Assembly: GCA_002104985.1 (NCBI GenBank)
Contig: MCGO01000005.1
Span: 1 to 64,000 of the forward strand
Length of the DNA stretch: 64,000 nucleotides
From: Rhizoclosmatium globosum
Taxonomy: Eukaryota; Chytridiomycota; Chytridiomycetes; Chytridiales; Chytriomycetaceae
Reading direction: 5' to 3'
The position numbers and the translations under genes are program-made. This document shows, piece after piece, positions 10,729 through 21,948 of the stretch (its first letter is position 1; each line of letters opens with the position of its first letter). A model generated the notes under the pieces. The model saw only the letters and a list, made by a program, of their open reading frames with translations, searched no databases and had not been told where the DNA came from.

Positions 10729-13700
10729 TTAAAACGTCTTTACTTCAGCCATAAACCGATTCGCCAATGCAACGTTTTCAAACTCGATTTCAACAACGTA
10801 CAGATCCCTCGCTGTAGAAACAGTCTCGTCTTTCAAGCTGAGTCGTAAAGTACAAGCCTCCAATACCCATTTTGTCGTGTCCGTGATAACAAAACATTCA
10901 GATATGTAATGGGAACTGAAACATATCCATTTCTTCTTGGTCTGAAGTTTAACCATCAAAGGTTCTCCAACCTTCCAACAACTCCACCAATACCGACTCT
11001 TTGCATCTTTCACACGATAAAACACCCCTTCATCAATTGTGTCCATTTTAGCTGCCTTAATTGTCTCGGGCCGACTCAAGAACAGAAATTGGCCACCAGC
11101 AGGAAGCAGCGCTTTTGATGAAGACCCTGCTACACTTCCAGCACCTACTCCGCCACCTATTTCCGAACTCTTGATCGCTTTTGGTTTCAAACTAGTTTCA
11201 AACACTGCAACAAGGCTTTTATCTGATCGCATTGACTTTGACGGTTTCGAAATTCCATCTGCCGAGTAAGATTTAGAGCGCATCATTTTCTCTCCTTGAA
11301 TTGCAACTTGTGTGTGCATGAGAGATAAACGGTATAATAAGTCCGCGAATTGCCTTTGCTCCAAAATTACTTCCAAGACACGTGAGCCAACAGAGGCAAA
11401 GAGAATAAGAGTTAAGCACACAAAAGAGACAACGCTGATGTGGAAATCTTTTTTGGTGCATTTTATAAATTTGAATGCAGAATTATTCGAAAACTGACAG
11501 TTACCTGAATATTTGTCAACAGAGAATCCGAGAAGCTGTACCATTCCAATCGCAATCAAGATTATTACAAAAATTATCGCAATTTGAGCTGTTTCATTGT
11601 ATCTGCTCCATCGAACATTTTGAAGGTAATACAGTACAGGTAAGAAGCACAATAATATGCACAAGTTGTAGTATAATAGAACATCCTTTGAAATATATGC
11701 AACGGGATCGTTTTGGTCTTCACAAACTCTTTGCGTATATGATTCAGTCGACTTTTCGGCAATCACGAAGTTTGCATGTGATATCCTCAAACTCAACAAA
11801 ATCTGAAAAATTCAGTTAGTTCAAACATGGGGAACGGCAAAAAAACCAACCACTTCAATGAGAATGACTGCTGCATTAGCTATCCGATATCGAACCGTCA
11901 TATAATCCACTCCCTTAATCCTACTCGTCATGTGAAACAAATGGCTCAACAATGCATTCTTGAAAATCAACGGAGAAATCGTCAATATAAATCCTAATTC
12001 AAGTCCAACGAGTCGCAGCTGGCACTGCATCACATATTTTGGAGACAGCTGTGCCAAAATTGTAGCGTAGCTGATTGCGCAGCCAATAAGGAAAATAAGT
12101 GTGTTGAAAATGGACGCGGACTTGATGATTGGGTTTTTGTGGTACAAAATGACGATGATGAGGAAAGCAACGGTAAGGGTGAGGCCAACAGAAGACATAA
12201 CAATCATGGATCTGCCGTAAAATTCTTCCGAAGTATATTCAATCAGTTCCAGAGCTACAGGTGTTGGTCCGTCGGGTGGAGGATTAGTCATGCCTCCATT
12301 GAACATTACGGTGATGTTTGGATTTGGAGTAAACTCAAGGCCTTTGTCATTAATGATACCAAATACTGTCAGGTTTTGGTAGTTGCCTGTGAGAAACGCT
12401 GCTTCGTAAGGCCTGTGAGAGGGTGAATTAAGTTATTACTAAAAAGGCTCTATGTTGATAAACAACATACAATATTAAATCGGCATTTGCGTTGAGCAAG
12501 ATAGGGGAAGCTGTAAGACCGTTATATGCTGCCGTTTATCTCAGTTATTTGCATTCAGAATCACAAAATCACCCACATAAATTCGTGAATTGTGTGTAAT
12601 TGAGCAAATTATTATATTCTCGGAGTGCAAGTTGTTCCTCTTGAAATTGAGGATTTGTTTTGAGAAACTGAACAATATGGTATGAGCAGAAATTATCGAA
12701 TTATGAACTTACTGTATCAATTCCTCGCAAGAGAAGCATCACACAATCAAACGAGCTATATAAAGAAAATTGATTGACAAAATCTAAGTTTGAAAGATTT
12801 TTCCCGCTTCCCAACGCAAATTGAGTGTCTTTGGTCAAATAGTACATTCGTTTGTTTATGCTATCAATGAGGGGTCCATTCAATGCTGTCCTTTGACGTG
12901 GCTGTCTGAGATAAATAAATCCCTGTATATACTGATTCGCAAGAATTTGGTTCGGCTTATATATGATTCCGGGAATCGTATTGGACATATACACTCGTTT
13001 AGAGTCAATAAGCTCGCATTTCCCAAGCTCCCAATAAACATTCCCCAAAAATCTTGTCTGTCCGAGCATAATTGAATATCTACAATAAGAGCATACGGTC
13101 AAGCTTAACAGGAAGTAAGCTGGACATACCTGGTTTCGCTTCGTTTCAGTTCGGCGCATAAGTTTTTCACTTCTTCTGTATCGACTGCATCATTCGCTCC
13201 AGCATTCAATCCAAAAAACGATAGTATTGATATTCCCTTTTTCCTTAGGAATGTTTGTGTGTTTTCTGCATCTATCAGGTGTCAGAAACAAAGACAAACT
13301 AATCAATGCAACTTACTTTGAAACGCTTCTTCATCTGTGTTCGCAAATATAATCGCAACCCGAGAAACGTTCCAGTATTGAAGTAACTGGAAGAATCGTC
13401 GTTCCAAGCCTTTTCCACTTAGAGTTCTAAATAGATATGGATATCGATTCTTATCACTAAAAACGGGAGAAAGCGCGTTTGCGGAGCAAATTGGTATCTA
13501 TGTAAGCTATTTCAGAACATAAATTTAGTTGACTCATCAATCACCTTCGATGTCGAAAGGACTTCCCCTGCTCCCTTCAAAGCCGTCGAATATTCATAAC
13601 CAATAGCCCGATCGCTTTACTGTCGACGACTTCTTTCGCTGTGACACCAGCCGCGAATCCGCTCGAGTTTCCTGTGTAACTGTTCCATATCCCATAGTAC

Positions 13701-14047
13701 CATTTTCCACAGTCCGTATACCGCTCAAAGTTGACATGAATGTTTGGCAATATAGTAGTATCGTTGTTAATCATGTCGATCGCGATTTTCATCACTAAGT
13801 CTTGAGCGATAATGTTGGCAGCTGAACCAAAGTTTGTTCCTAAGTTGTGAACTGCGGGGTCTTTCGGAAGAGATACAACCATTGAGCTGTTGTAGGCGAC
13901 GCCTTTTAAGACACAAAACTGATTCACTAAGGCAATGGTGATGTTTGTCTTGTCGAGCTTTGGATTGTTGAATTGCCAACTGTGGTTGCTTGCAGCACAA
14001 CATAACTTTGACAGTAGCGCAGCGAAAACGAGGCAAGGAAGGAACAT
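10729..14047 (-). CDS. Class C (GABA-B-type) GPCR-like receptor, copy 2
   Basis: Paralogue of the receptor at 5915-9258. ATG 14047 gives a signal peptide (MFLPCLVFAALLSKLCCAAS). The ectodomain begins NITIALVNQFC and has LPNIHVNFERYTDCGKWYYG, aligning with copy 1 and with the third copy at 61 kb. Ectodomain exons continue through 12701-13159. The 7TM region spans 11821-12306 (helices 1-4) and the first half of 10729-11799 (helices 5-7, including DVLLYYNLCILLCFLPVLYY). A long tail follows with a Ser-rich and Gly-rich linker and a C-terminal folded-looking domain (GVFYRVKDAKSRYWW, WKVGEPLMVKLQ, LYVVEIEFENVALANRFM) shared with copy 1. Convergent with the RING gene ending at 10639, with only 89 bases between stops. 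Ligand unknown. Confidence 0.82.
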
Positions 14048-14290
14048 TGATGGAGAAGTATAATGGAGGTCGGCTTTGGTGACTGATGATTCCTGAAAAA
14101 ATCCCAACACTATTGTTCCACCACCCATTGTTACGCTGAAAATCCATTGTTCGCGATAATGAGAGAATCGTTGATTATATTTTAAATTCTTGCGAAGTAC
14201 CGACTTACCAGAGGTAAATAATACTGTGTTGAAATAGAACTGAATAATATATTAACCAAAAACGTCATTTTCTAGATAATGTAACATTCT

Positions 14291-17200
14291 TCACTCATCA
14301 TCTCCATCTTTTTCTTTCTTTACGCAATCTTTCTTATGACTTTTCCATCCAGCCCTCTGACAATCAGCTCCACAATAACCAACAGCCATGCAACGTGCAC
14401 ACTTTTTCCAAACACCAACTTTGTCACAATGTCCACATTTGATAATCCCTCCATCCGGCTGATTCCTCGCCCGCTTTGTCACGCTCAGCTCCCACACATC
14501 TCCGTGCACTTGGAACCGCTGCGCGTAGTATCCACCAACCAATAAAGCCCTCCGATTTTCTGCATCGATCGTCAAGGTACATCCCGCCCTCATACTTGGA
14601 GTCAATCCATCGTGCGAAATCATTCCAGACACGGTGATATCTCCTGACTCCGGAATCGCGAAACGGAGTCCATTGTTGTAATACGTCGAATGATGGAATT
14701 CATTTTCCGAATAGCCTCCGAAAATGTATACGGCTGTTCCAGCGAAACAAGCAGCCTGGGACTCGCTTCGGGGTAATAAGCTGCCTTGAACTTTGATAGG
14801 TCCAGTCCACGTCATGGTGTTCAAGTCCAACGAATGAATGTCGTTACGATAAGAGTCATTGAACCCAACACCATTATCCTCAAGCTCAGTACAACCTCCA
14901 AAGATGAACATTTTTGAACCACTAATCCAAGCCAAGTGGTGTTGTCGTGCAGCCACAGAATCCGCAGAATGCTTTGTCCACTTGTTTTCCTCAAAATGGT
15001 ATTCAAAGAGAGTATTCAACTTTTCGCCCTTGTCACTTTCAAGTCCTCCAAACACAATCATACGATTTTCATACACTAGAGCAGTATGTGCCTCAATTGG
15101 TCCTTCCAAAAGTTTAAAGTCTAAAGTCGTCCACTCCAAAGTATCCAAATCCAATCGGTAGAAAATCTTCTCCTGTTGTTCATCAAACTCACCTCCAAAC
15201 ACAAACATTCCGCGCTTATAAACAACAGCAGTATGATACGCAAGAGCTCCAGGTCCTTTCCCTTTGCCTTCAGATTCTCCCACTTTCCCGTCCGTAATTC
15301 CAACCGACATAGCAATGACTTGCCCCGCACAAAGCGGTCATCACCGTATCAACAGCTCCAAATCCACCATAAACAATCAAATACCCATCAACAAGAACAG
15401 TGGTATGAAAGAAGCGTTGATGGAACACATCTCCACCAACAGCCTTCTTTTTCCACAAGACCCTCGAATCAGCGTTCGCTTTCTCTCTCTTTGCACGCGC
15501 AATTTCTTCTCGAACAACTTCACGGCGTGGAAGGACTCGGTCGTTTCTGCTCCGTCACAGAGCGAGAGAGTGTATTCCCAGTCCTGAATGGCTTCATCCC
15601 ACATTTCCAGCTTCGTGTGTGCTTGCGCACGAGCGTGAAGAGACCGGAGGAAGTATTGATTCGTGCCTTCTTCTTTGGAATAGTGTAAAGTCAATACTTC
15701 GGTTGAGAATTTGATGATCTGTTTGAGGTCCGGGGAGGGTAATTTAAGCATGGTTTGAATCAAGTTACTCAAGATGTTAGCGTAGGGACGGTTCAGAGCG
15801 GCTGGGTCCTTGTTAACATCAAAGTCTGGGGAGAGCAATAATTCAGGAGACCGGAGTTTTGCACGAAATTGATTCATGGCCTCTGAATAAACATTGAACG
15901 CGAGTTGAAATTCTTGTTTTTTGAAATGATCGTTTCCTTTCCCTTTAGACTCATAATCTCACGCAGGGTCTCAAGGGACTCAATGTCAAGGTTGGTTGAC
16001 GTCTGAGACGAGGGTATTGGAACGGAAGCAGGACGCTTCACGAAAGAATGTCTCTGGAGATAACTGGTTTTGTATGACTCAGGGAAGCTGGGGCCACAAC
16101 TCGAAACTGGTAGACAAGAGTTGAGATCAAAATGCAAAAATAAAGAAGGCACCAACCTCCTCGTCATCCAATTTCATCTTGACGTCGATCGAATAAAACT
16201 GACGGTAATCTCCAATAGGCGTTCCCGGCAAAGGCTGTAATTGAGACACGACACGAGCAAGAACTCTCAATCCAACTCTCATTTCATCCAACTCCTGACG
16301 AGTCATACTCGTTCTGCGCCCATCTGCACCCAGCTTTTCCTTCAAGTACATTTTCCCAAATTCTGGGAGTACCTTCTGTGTGAACGCACTTGGATTCTTA
16401 GGGTCAGGCATTTCAACGCCCATTTCCGTTAACAACACCAAATCATCTTTAGCACGTCCCAAACGAGGCGAATCCCATTCACATTTCATCATCGAGTACC
16501 TAGGATTCTTCATCAGATCATCACCCCCATTAACACCAAAATACTCACCATCCATCGTCTGCCAACTTAAACGGCTCATTATGCCACTCCTCATGTTGAA
16601 CCAACTCAAGCTTTGAAAGCATCACCAACGTAACAGCACACAACCCAGTCCCACCCAACACCTGAAACCACCTCTCCCTTCCATCAACAAAGTCCACCCT
16701 GAACGTATGATTCATACGCAACTGGAGCCACGGCTTTGCATGATAAAACTCAGTAGCAGCGCTATAAAGCGTGCCAATAAAGTCCCTTGAAACCCCGGGA
16801 ATCGCAGCCAACCCCATACAAAGACAAGTCCGCCTCTCCACCTTCCCCGACGCGAACTTAATCGGCCGACTGAACTTTGCGCCGTCGCAGCTGTTACATT
16901 GCGAACGATAGCTTTCATCAAAGTCGTCGAAAATGTCTTTGACGCCCTGAGGAAGGTTCTGTTTTGGGTGGGATGTCAGATTGAAGGATCTTGTTGGTGG
17001 AAGCGCAGATTTGACGAGGGCGGCAAAGGCGTCAACGCAGTGCACTTCATCGGTTTTGTATGTCTTTGCTGTGCGTGTTAGCACAAGAGTAACCACCTTA
17101 AAATAGTCTTACCATCTTTGACAGCACTGAAAAGTCTCGTTTACGCAGTGGGTCCATGTGTGTGATCATGTGGTGTTGGAGGATACGACCCCCGCGACAC

Positions 17201-17316
17201 ACAATTAGGATACGTGGCATCACATTGCTTTCATTGTCTTCTCCTTCTTCATTAGTCATCCACGAGTTGACCCAGTCGCAGTGGACCCAATACCCGCGTT
17301 CCCAGTCAGACGGCAT
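14291..17316 (-). CDS. TPR-kelch-MYND zinc finger protein
   Basis: A large multidomain protein of unknown function. From ATG 17316: an N-terminal globular region (MPSDWERGYWVHCDW) and CNSCDGAKFS, about 400 residues I cannot assign. Then a TPR-like helical region (LKGKGNDHFKKQEFQLAFN and later WDEAIQDWEYTLSLC), then kelch repeats (LVDGYLIVYGGFG, VYKRGMFVFGGEFD, YENRMIVFGGLES, KMFIFGGCTE, AVYIFGGYSE). A C-terminal MYND zinc finger follows (CGHCDKVGVWKKCARC, then CGADCQRAGWKSHKKDC). Clear introns: 16560-16510 region (gtgagt to cctag) and near 17098-17053. Single-base losses near 17120, 15940, 15515, 15325 and 15285 must be bridged, and the domain order is continuous when they are. Kelch and MYND domains bind partners, so a scaffold role is likely but unproven. 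Confidence 0.75.
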
Positions 17317-17405
17317 TTGGTTTGTTGCTTGGTTCAAGTGTTTTTGACAACAACGAAAAAACAGAGAAGTTATTGTAAAACAAAGTTTAATTAAACGGAT
17401 GAGAT

Positions 17406-17705
17406 TCATCGCTTAATGTCATAATTAGGTCCCTTGTGCATACCCACAGTACGGAATCCTCCAACAATGTCTCCCAAACCAGCCATCACTTCAACGATTC
17501 TTTGATTTAGTTCCTCGACGCCAGTGTGGTTAAATTCATTCAAGACTTGTTGCAAATCATCTGACACGATTTCGCGATTCTCTGCTTGAAAGGCTTCCCT
17601 GTGTGTGTTCTGAGATAAGTCTTGCCGGGCACCAGGTAAAATAGGAGCCGCATAGATTCCCTCAAGAGCAAGAAGCAGCAAAGCCATCAACTGAATAGAA
17701 CGCAT
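17406..17705 (-). CDS. Small secreted protein
   Basis: A 99-residue protein starting at ATG 17705 (nine bases inside the longest frame, which opens with TTG). The first 19 residues (MRSIQLMALLLLALEGIYA) form a signal peptide, with likely cleavage before APIL. The mature part is about 80 residues, polar, with no cysteine and one N-glycosylation site (NHT). It contains a probably helical stretch around DDLQQVLNEFNHTGVEELNQ. I do not recognise a family. It lies just downstream of the start of the kelch-MYND gene, same strand. Confidence 0.6.
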   Translation of the reverse strand: MRSIQLMALLLLALEGIYAAPILPGARQDLSQNTHREAFQAENREIVSDDLQQVLNEFNHTGVEELNQRIVEVMAGLGDIVGGFRTVGMHKGPNYDIKR

Positions 17706-17953
17706 TTTGAACAATAGGGTTTCTAAGGAACAATATTAGTAGCCCCATTTTGTGAGACAATGCCCGACATGAGTAATCTATTTTCAAACATCTCAATTTA
17801 TTAACTTCATCCAATACAGAGGATATTCCATCCTAAACCAATGCTCATCCAACAACCAAGAAAACAATCACAAAAACGTATAGAAACGAACATAAACAAA
17901 AAGGAGCATATAAGAACCACCACAAAACAACATTCAAAAAACACAACAAAAAC

Positions 17954-20457
17954 TTAATACCGAACAAGCTTAGCTCCAACAACTTGCACATCCAACATCA
18001 ACCGATACCCTTCCCCAACTTTATCCTCCTCCTCACCACCCAAATCCGCCACAATACTCAACACAGGACCCCCCTTAACACTACAATACTCTCCCCCAAC
18101 AACCTTCCCCGCCACACTCGCAGCACCCCCACCAAGAACCTGTTGCGCATGCTGCAAAGAAGGAACAAGCGCAGCAGCAGCCCTCGAAGCAGCAGCCTCC
18201 CTCGCCAACCGCCGCCTCTGCACAGAAGCCCGCTCCTCATCCCGTCGAATCGGTCCCGGCAAAACCGTATCAACCTCTTCAACAACAACCTTCTCGTCTC
18301 CACCCACATCCTCATCCCCAACAACAACAACAACGTCCCCTTCATCTTTACTAACCCGCAACACCGCCGCTGTCGTCGTTGTCGTTGTAGTTGTAGTTGG
18401 AGTCGGACCCAAAAGCCGCTTCAAAACAGATACACGCTGTTCAGTCCGTGTAGGAACAGTCACCGTCGTAGATCCACTTCCGCGCGTCGCAGTTTCCTTC
18501 AAAACCTGTGCAAAGAGTTCCGAGAACTGACACACGGGCTGCTCAGAGGTTGTAGTGGGTGGTGCGAGAACCCATCCCTCGATTGCGCTGATGGTTAGGA
18601 ACGGGATAGGGGCGTCGAGTTCTGGGTATCCGTCCACTGAAACGTGGATACGATGGGATGTGTAGTCGGGGTGGGGGTGAGAGGTGGAAGGAGGTTTGGT
18701 TGCTGGTACGGGTGGAGTGTACAATGCGACGATCCCGTTTTTGGCACGGTGAAGGAGGCCGTTGCTTCCGTCTAGGAGAGGAATTTCGGGTCGGCCTGGT
18801 AAGGCTGGGGTTTTTGAGGTTGTAGCAGAGGGGGATGGGGATGGCCAGAAGACACGAGGGATGTAGTTACTGATTCCATTCATTATTGAACTTGTGGGAA
18901 CAAGGTCTCCTCTGGTGTGTGTATTGACGGGTAAGAAGTGAGGTGCACTTGTAGTTGCTGTCGGCCTGAAGAAGGCGGATGGGAACATGAAGAGTGAAAT
19001 GGAAAAGAATACAGCCTGACATGTGTGTAAGTAAAATACCAAGGCATCAAAGCAGATGTAAAAGAACATACCATGAAAACAGTACCCATCTTCTTTCCTT
19101 GACTGGATCCTAATGGACCATCCGCAGCAGGTGCACTACCTCCAAGCACAAACTCTCCACCAAAAAACAAGTCAAACAGTCCCTTCTCCGTATCAGAATC
19201 TCCATTCATACTATTCTGAACAGGACTGTTTCCAACACTACTGCTGGCACTGACACTACCCGAAGACCCTAAACTCATGGCCCATGCTTCCACCTCCAAA
19301 ACTCTCTGCTTCAGAATCCGGTTCTCTTCAACGAGTTCACGCACAGCATTTTCTAATTTTTCTACATGCTCTTTATGCTTTTTGCGGGACTCATCGGCCG
19401 ATGCACGGTTCTTCATCATTCGTTCTTGGTGTTTTGTGAGAGGGATTGCAGGGTCTTGTTGCTGTGGTGCTGCTACTGATGCTGTTGATGCTGATTTTGG
19501 AGAGTTCTTTTTCGTTGTGGCTGTGGAAGGCATAGGAAGAGTGGGGGGAACGAAAGAAGTGTTTGTAGGAGCAAACGTGGTTGTAGTAGGGACAAGGTAG
19601 TCCGCAGAACTGAAAGACAGTTTCCGTTTTGAATCGATGGCAGGAATGTCAGAGATTGAAAGGGAGGTGGTTGTGGGTGCAGCAGCCGGTGAAGTGGAAG
19701 TAGTAGCTGAGGGAGAGGGAGAATTCGCAGCCGATGGCGGTAGGGCCAGGGGCATCAGAGGAAGAAGGGGAGCAAGAGGTCGCTTTGAATTTGCTGCAGC
19801 CAAAGCAGGAACCAAGTCCGTCTTTCTCTTCTTTTGAGCTGTTGTTGTTGCTGTTGCTACTGGAGCCGTTGGTTCCAGCTTCACATTCTGATTCTGATTG
19901 AGTGATTCGTCCTTCCGCTTTCTTCCCGGTTTCTTCTTTGCGGGGCCGTTGAGCAGTTCCTGGACTTGTTCGATTCTGTCGCAGAGAAGGGCGCGAGTGA
20001 GAGCGGCCGACTGAGGCGGTGGTTGGACTGGGCCTTGGTGGTTTTGGTGGTGGTGTTGTTGTTGTTGTTGTTGTGGCTGAAGGGGCAGGGACAAGGGCGG
20101 CGGTGAAGACAGCGACAGGGACAGGGACACAGGTGGTGATGCGAGGAAGGGCAGCTCAAAGTCGATGCTGCCCAGTCCGAGGTCCGTTGTGTCCAAGTCC
20201 ATGTTCGTGTTCGTGTTCGTGTTCGTGTTCCCGTTAGAGCTGCTGAGCCCGTAGTTCATGTTCATGTTCATGTTCATGTCCAGAGGAAGTGTGAGTGACG
20301 AGTAGTCAAACGACCCTATTTCGCCTCCACCAAGAAGGGACTCAAGCAGTGCATCCATGTCCGATGGTTCGGACACGGAATTGGAGGCGGAAGACGAGGT
20401 TGGCGTGGTGGTGGTGGTTGCAGGTGATGGCGACGGGTGGGGCGGTGAAAGAGACAT
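17954..20457 (-). CDS. Membrane-tethered bZIP transcription factor (ATF6-like layout)
   Basis: ATG 20457 starts a 400-residue low-complexity N-terminus (poly-Gln, Asn-Thr and Met-Asn repeats, many Ser, Pro and Thr) that looks like an activation domain. A bZIP follows: basic region KNRASADESRKKHKEHVEKL with the N-x7-R signature partly kept, then a leucine zipper (LENAVRELVEENRILKQRVL). An intron at about 19070-19015 (gtatgt to gtcag) joins KKMGTVFM to AVFFSISLFMFPSAFF, creating one hydrophobic helix of about 20 residues. About 330 residues follow, with Thr-rich and acidic stretches and a basic RRRLAREAAASR segment. DNA-binding on one side and a long domain on the other side of a single helix is the layout of ATF6/CREB3 factors released by proteolysis under ER stress. 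That role is inferred only from layout. Confidence 0.72.
20053..20277 (+). repeat. Coding microsatellites in the bZIP N-terminus
   Basis: Three short tandem tracts inside the bZIP gene: GTT repeats near 20053-20071 (poly-Gln on the coding strand), a GTTCGT hexamer repeat near 20202-20231 (Asn-Thr repeat) and a GTTCAT hexamer repeat near 20256-20279 (Met-Asn repeat). They are in frame and are probably length-variable. Confidence 0.8.
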
Positions 20458-20815
20458 GTCAGGTGAGATTCGAAAAGTTTCCTTCGCCTTTCTCTGATCC
20501 AAACCTGCCCTCACACCCTGGCCAAACTGATGTAAGACTGCATACTCATATAAGACGTTATATTAGTGTTTCTATTCCTCTCTATATACCCTAGGAGCCC
20601 CTCCTTCAGTGCATTCAGAACCCATCACACACATCAACTTCCACGTTGGAGGTTACATCTGACCTCGTGACCAAAACCAAAAATCTCTTTGTTTCATTCT
20701 TCTGAATTATTCCTCCCATGCACAACATACTCACCAACACATCCTCTCCTTACTATGTTCTCAAGTCTCATGTACGGTTTCCTAATTGATACAACTTTAT
20801 TTATAATCAAGAGTA
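20458..20815. other. Upstream region of the bZIP gene
   Basis: 358 bases between the bZIP start and the coq3 stop, both on the minus strand. It should hold the bZIP promoter and the coq3 3' end. No gene seen. Confidence 0.4.
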
Positions 20816-21889
20816 TCACTCCATCCCTTTCGTAACGGTCACAATATAATTCATTTCCAGATCCCCAAACCCAAGACTATTACCCAATGCCTTCTTATCT
20901 GCCTCGGAACCAAGTACCTCCCACCGATTCTCTAGAACTCTGTAAGCAATTCCACGCACATCCACAACCTGTACATTCTCTCCACTCCCTTTCACAAACC
21001 CTTCCAACTCCTCTGGAGTGATATACTTTGCATGGTCATGCGTTCCCACAGGAACCCACTTCAACACATGTTCCGCAGCAAGAATAGTCAACAACCAACT
21101 AGTACGAGTACGATTGATTGTACTAAACACAGCGACACCGCCTGGTTTCACGGATTGGAGGCAGTGTTTAAGGAAAGTGGCAGGATTGTTCACGTGTTCA
21201 ATGACTTCAAGGGACGTGACGACATCGTATTTCTGCTGAGTATTTTGTAAATGATGTTCGATGGGTTCTGCGAGGAATGTAGGAGGTGGAGAGAGGGAGG
21301 GGTCGAGGGATACGTGGTATGTTGCCATGGCAGTGTTTTCAGGGGATGCATCGAGGCCTTTTTTGAATAGTGGATTAGTTTACTCTTCAGAATGATTGAA
21401 ATGGAATCGAGGCCATGGGAGAGAGACCATCGATCATCACTCCCATATAATCGTCACACCAAAAACATGACAAACTCACCAGTCACAGTTGCACCCAATC
21501 GAGCAAGGGATTCACTTAGTAGACCACCTCCACAGCCCACATCCAAGATACGCAGTCCTTTGAATGGATGAGCAGGAGTTGCAGATGGAGGAAACAATGT
21601 TGGATTCAAGTGTTTCAGGACTTGGTCGCGAATGTACTTTGTGCGTGGAGGGTTCATTTTGTGTAGCTATTGATTGATTTCCAATTGTAAATGGTGGCAA
21701 GTTTAATGAAGGAAGAGAAGAGAAAGAGAAACAAACCATTCCAAACTGTCCATGTGGATTCCACCACTCGGCCGAAGCAGCTGCAAACTTGCTCACTTCT
21801 TCGGCATTGATTGATGATGATGCGGCGGTTGTGAGTGATCGCGTGCTCTGCCAGTGAGACAGTGTGAAACGGAGGAGTACTCGATTCAT
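20816..21889 (-). CDS. coq3: Ubiquinone biosynthesis O-methyltransferase COQ3, mitochondrial
   Basis: S-adenosylmethionine-dependent O-methyltransferase of coenzyme Q synthesis (UbiG/COQ3 family), expected at the matrix side of the mitochondrial inner membrane. ATG 21889 gives an Arg/Ser/Thr-rich presequence ([19 protein letters not shown]). Family signatures: [36 protein letters not shown], the SAM-binding motif [20 protein letters not shown], then [20 protein letters not shown] and [12 protein letters not shown]. Introns lie near 21737-21670 (gtttgt to caatag) and 21480-21360 (gtgagt). It ends in TVTKGME at 20816. It is head-to-head with the Atg18-family gene across a 59-bp gap, a likely bidirectional promoter. 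Confidence 0.92.
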
Positions 21890-21948
21890 TTGAAGTAACT
21901 AAATATTTAACCATTAAAAAGAAGAGAAAAGAAAGAGAAAAGAAAGGG

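Noticed and set aside
17984..18598. 204-codon plus-strand frame opposite the bZIP C-terminus
   Set aside because: Arg/Asn/Pro-rich shadow of the repetitive bZIP coding strand; the minus strand has the domain structure and splice sites.
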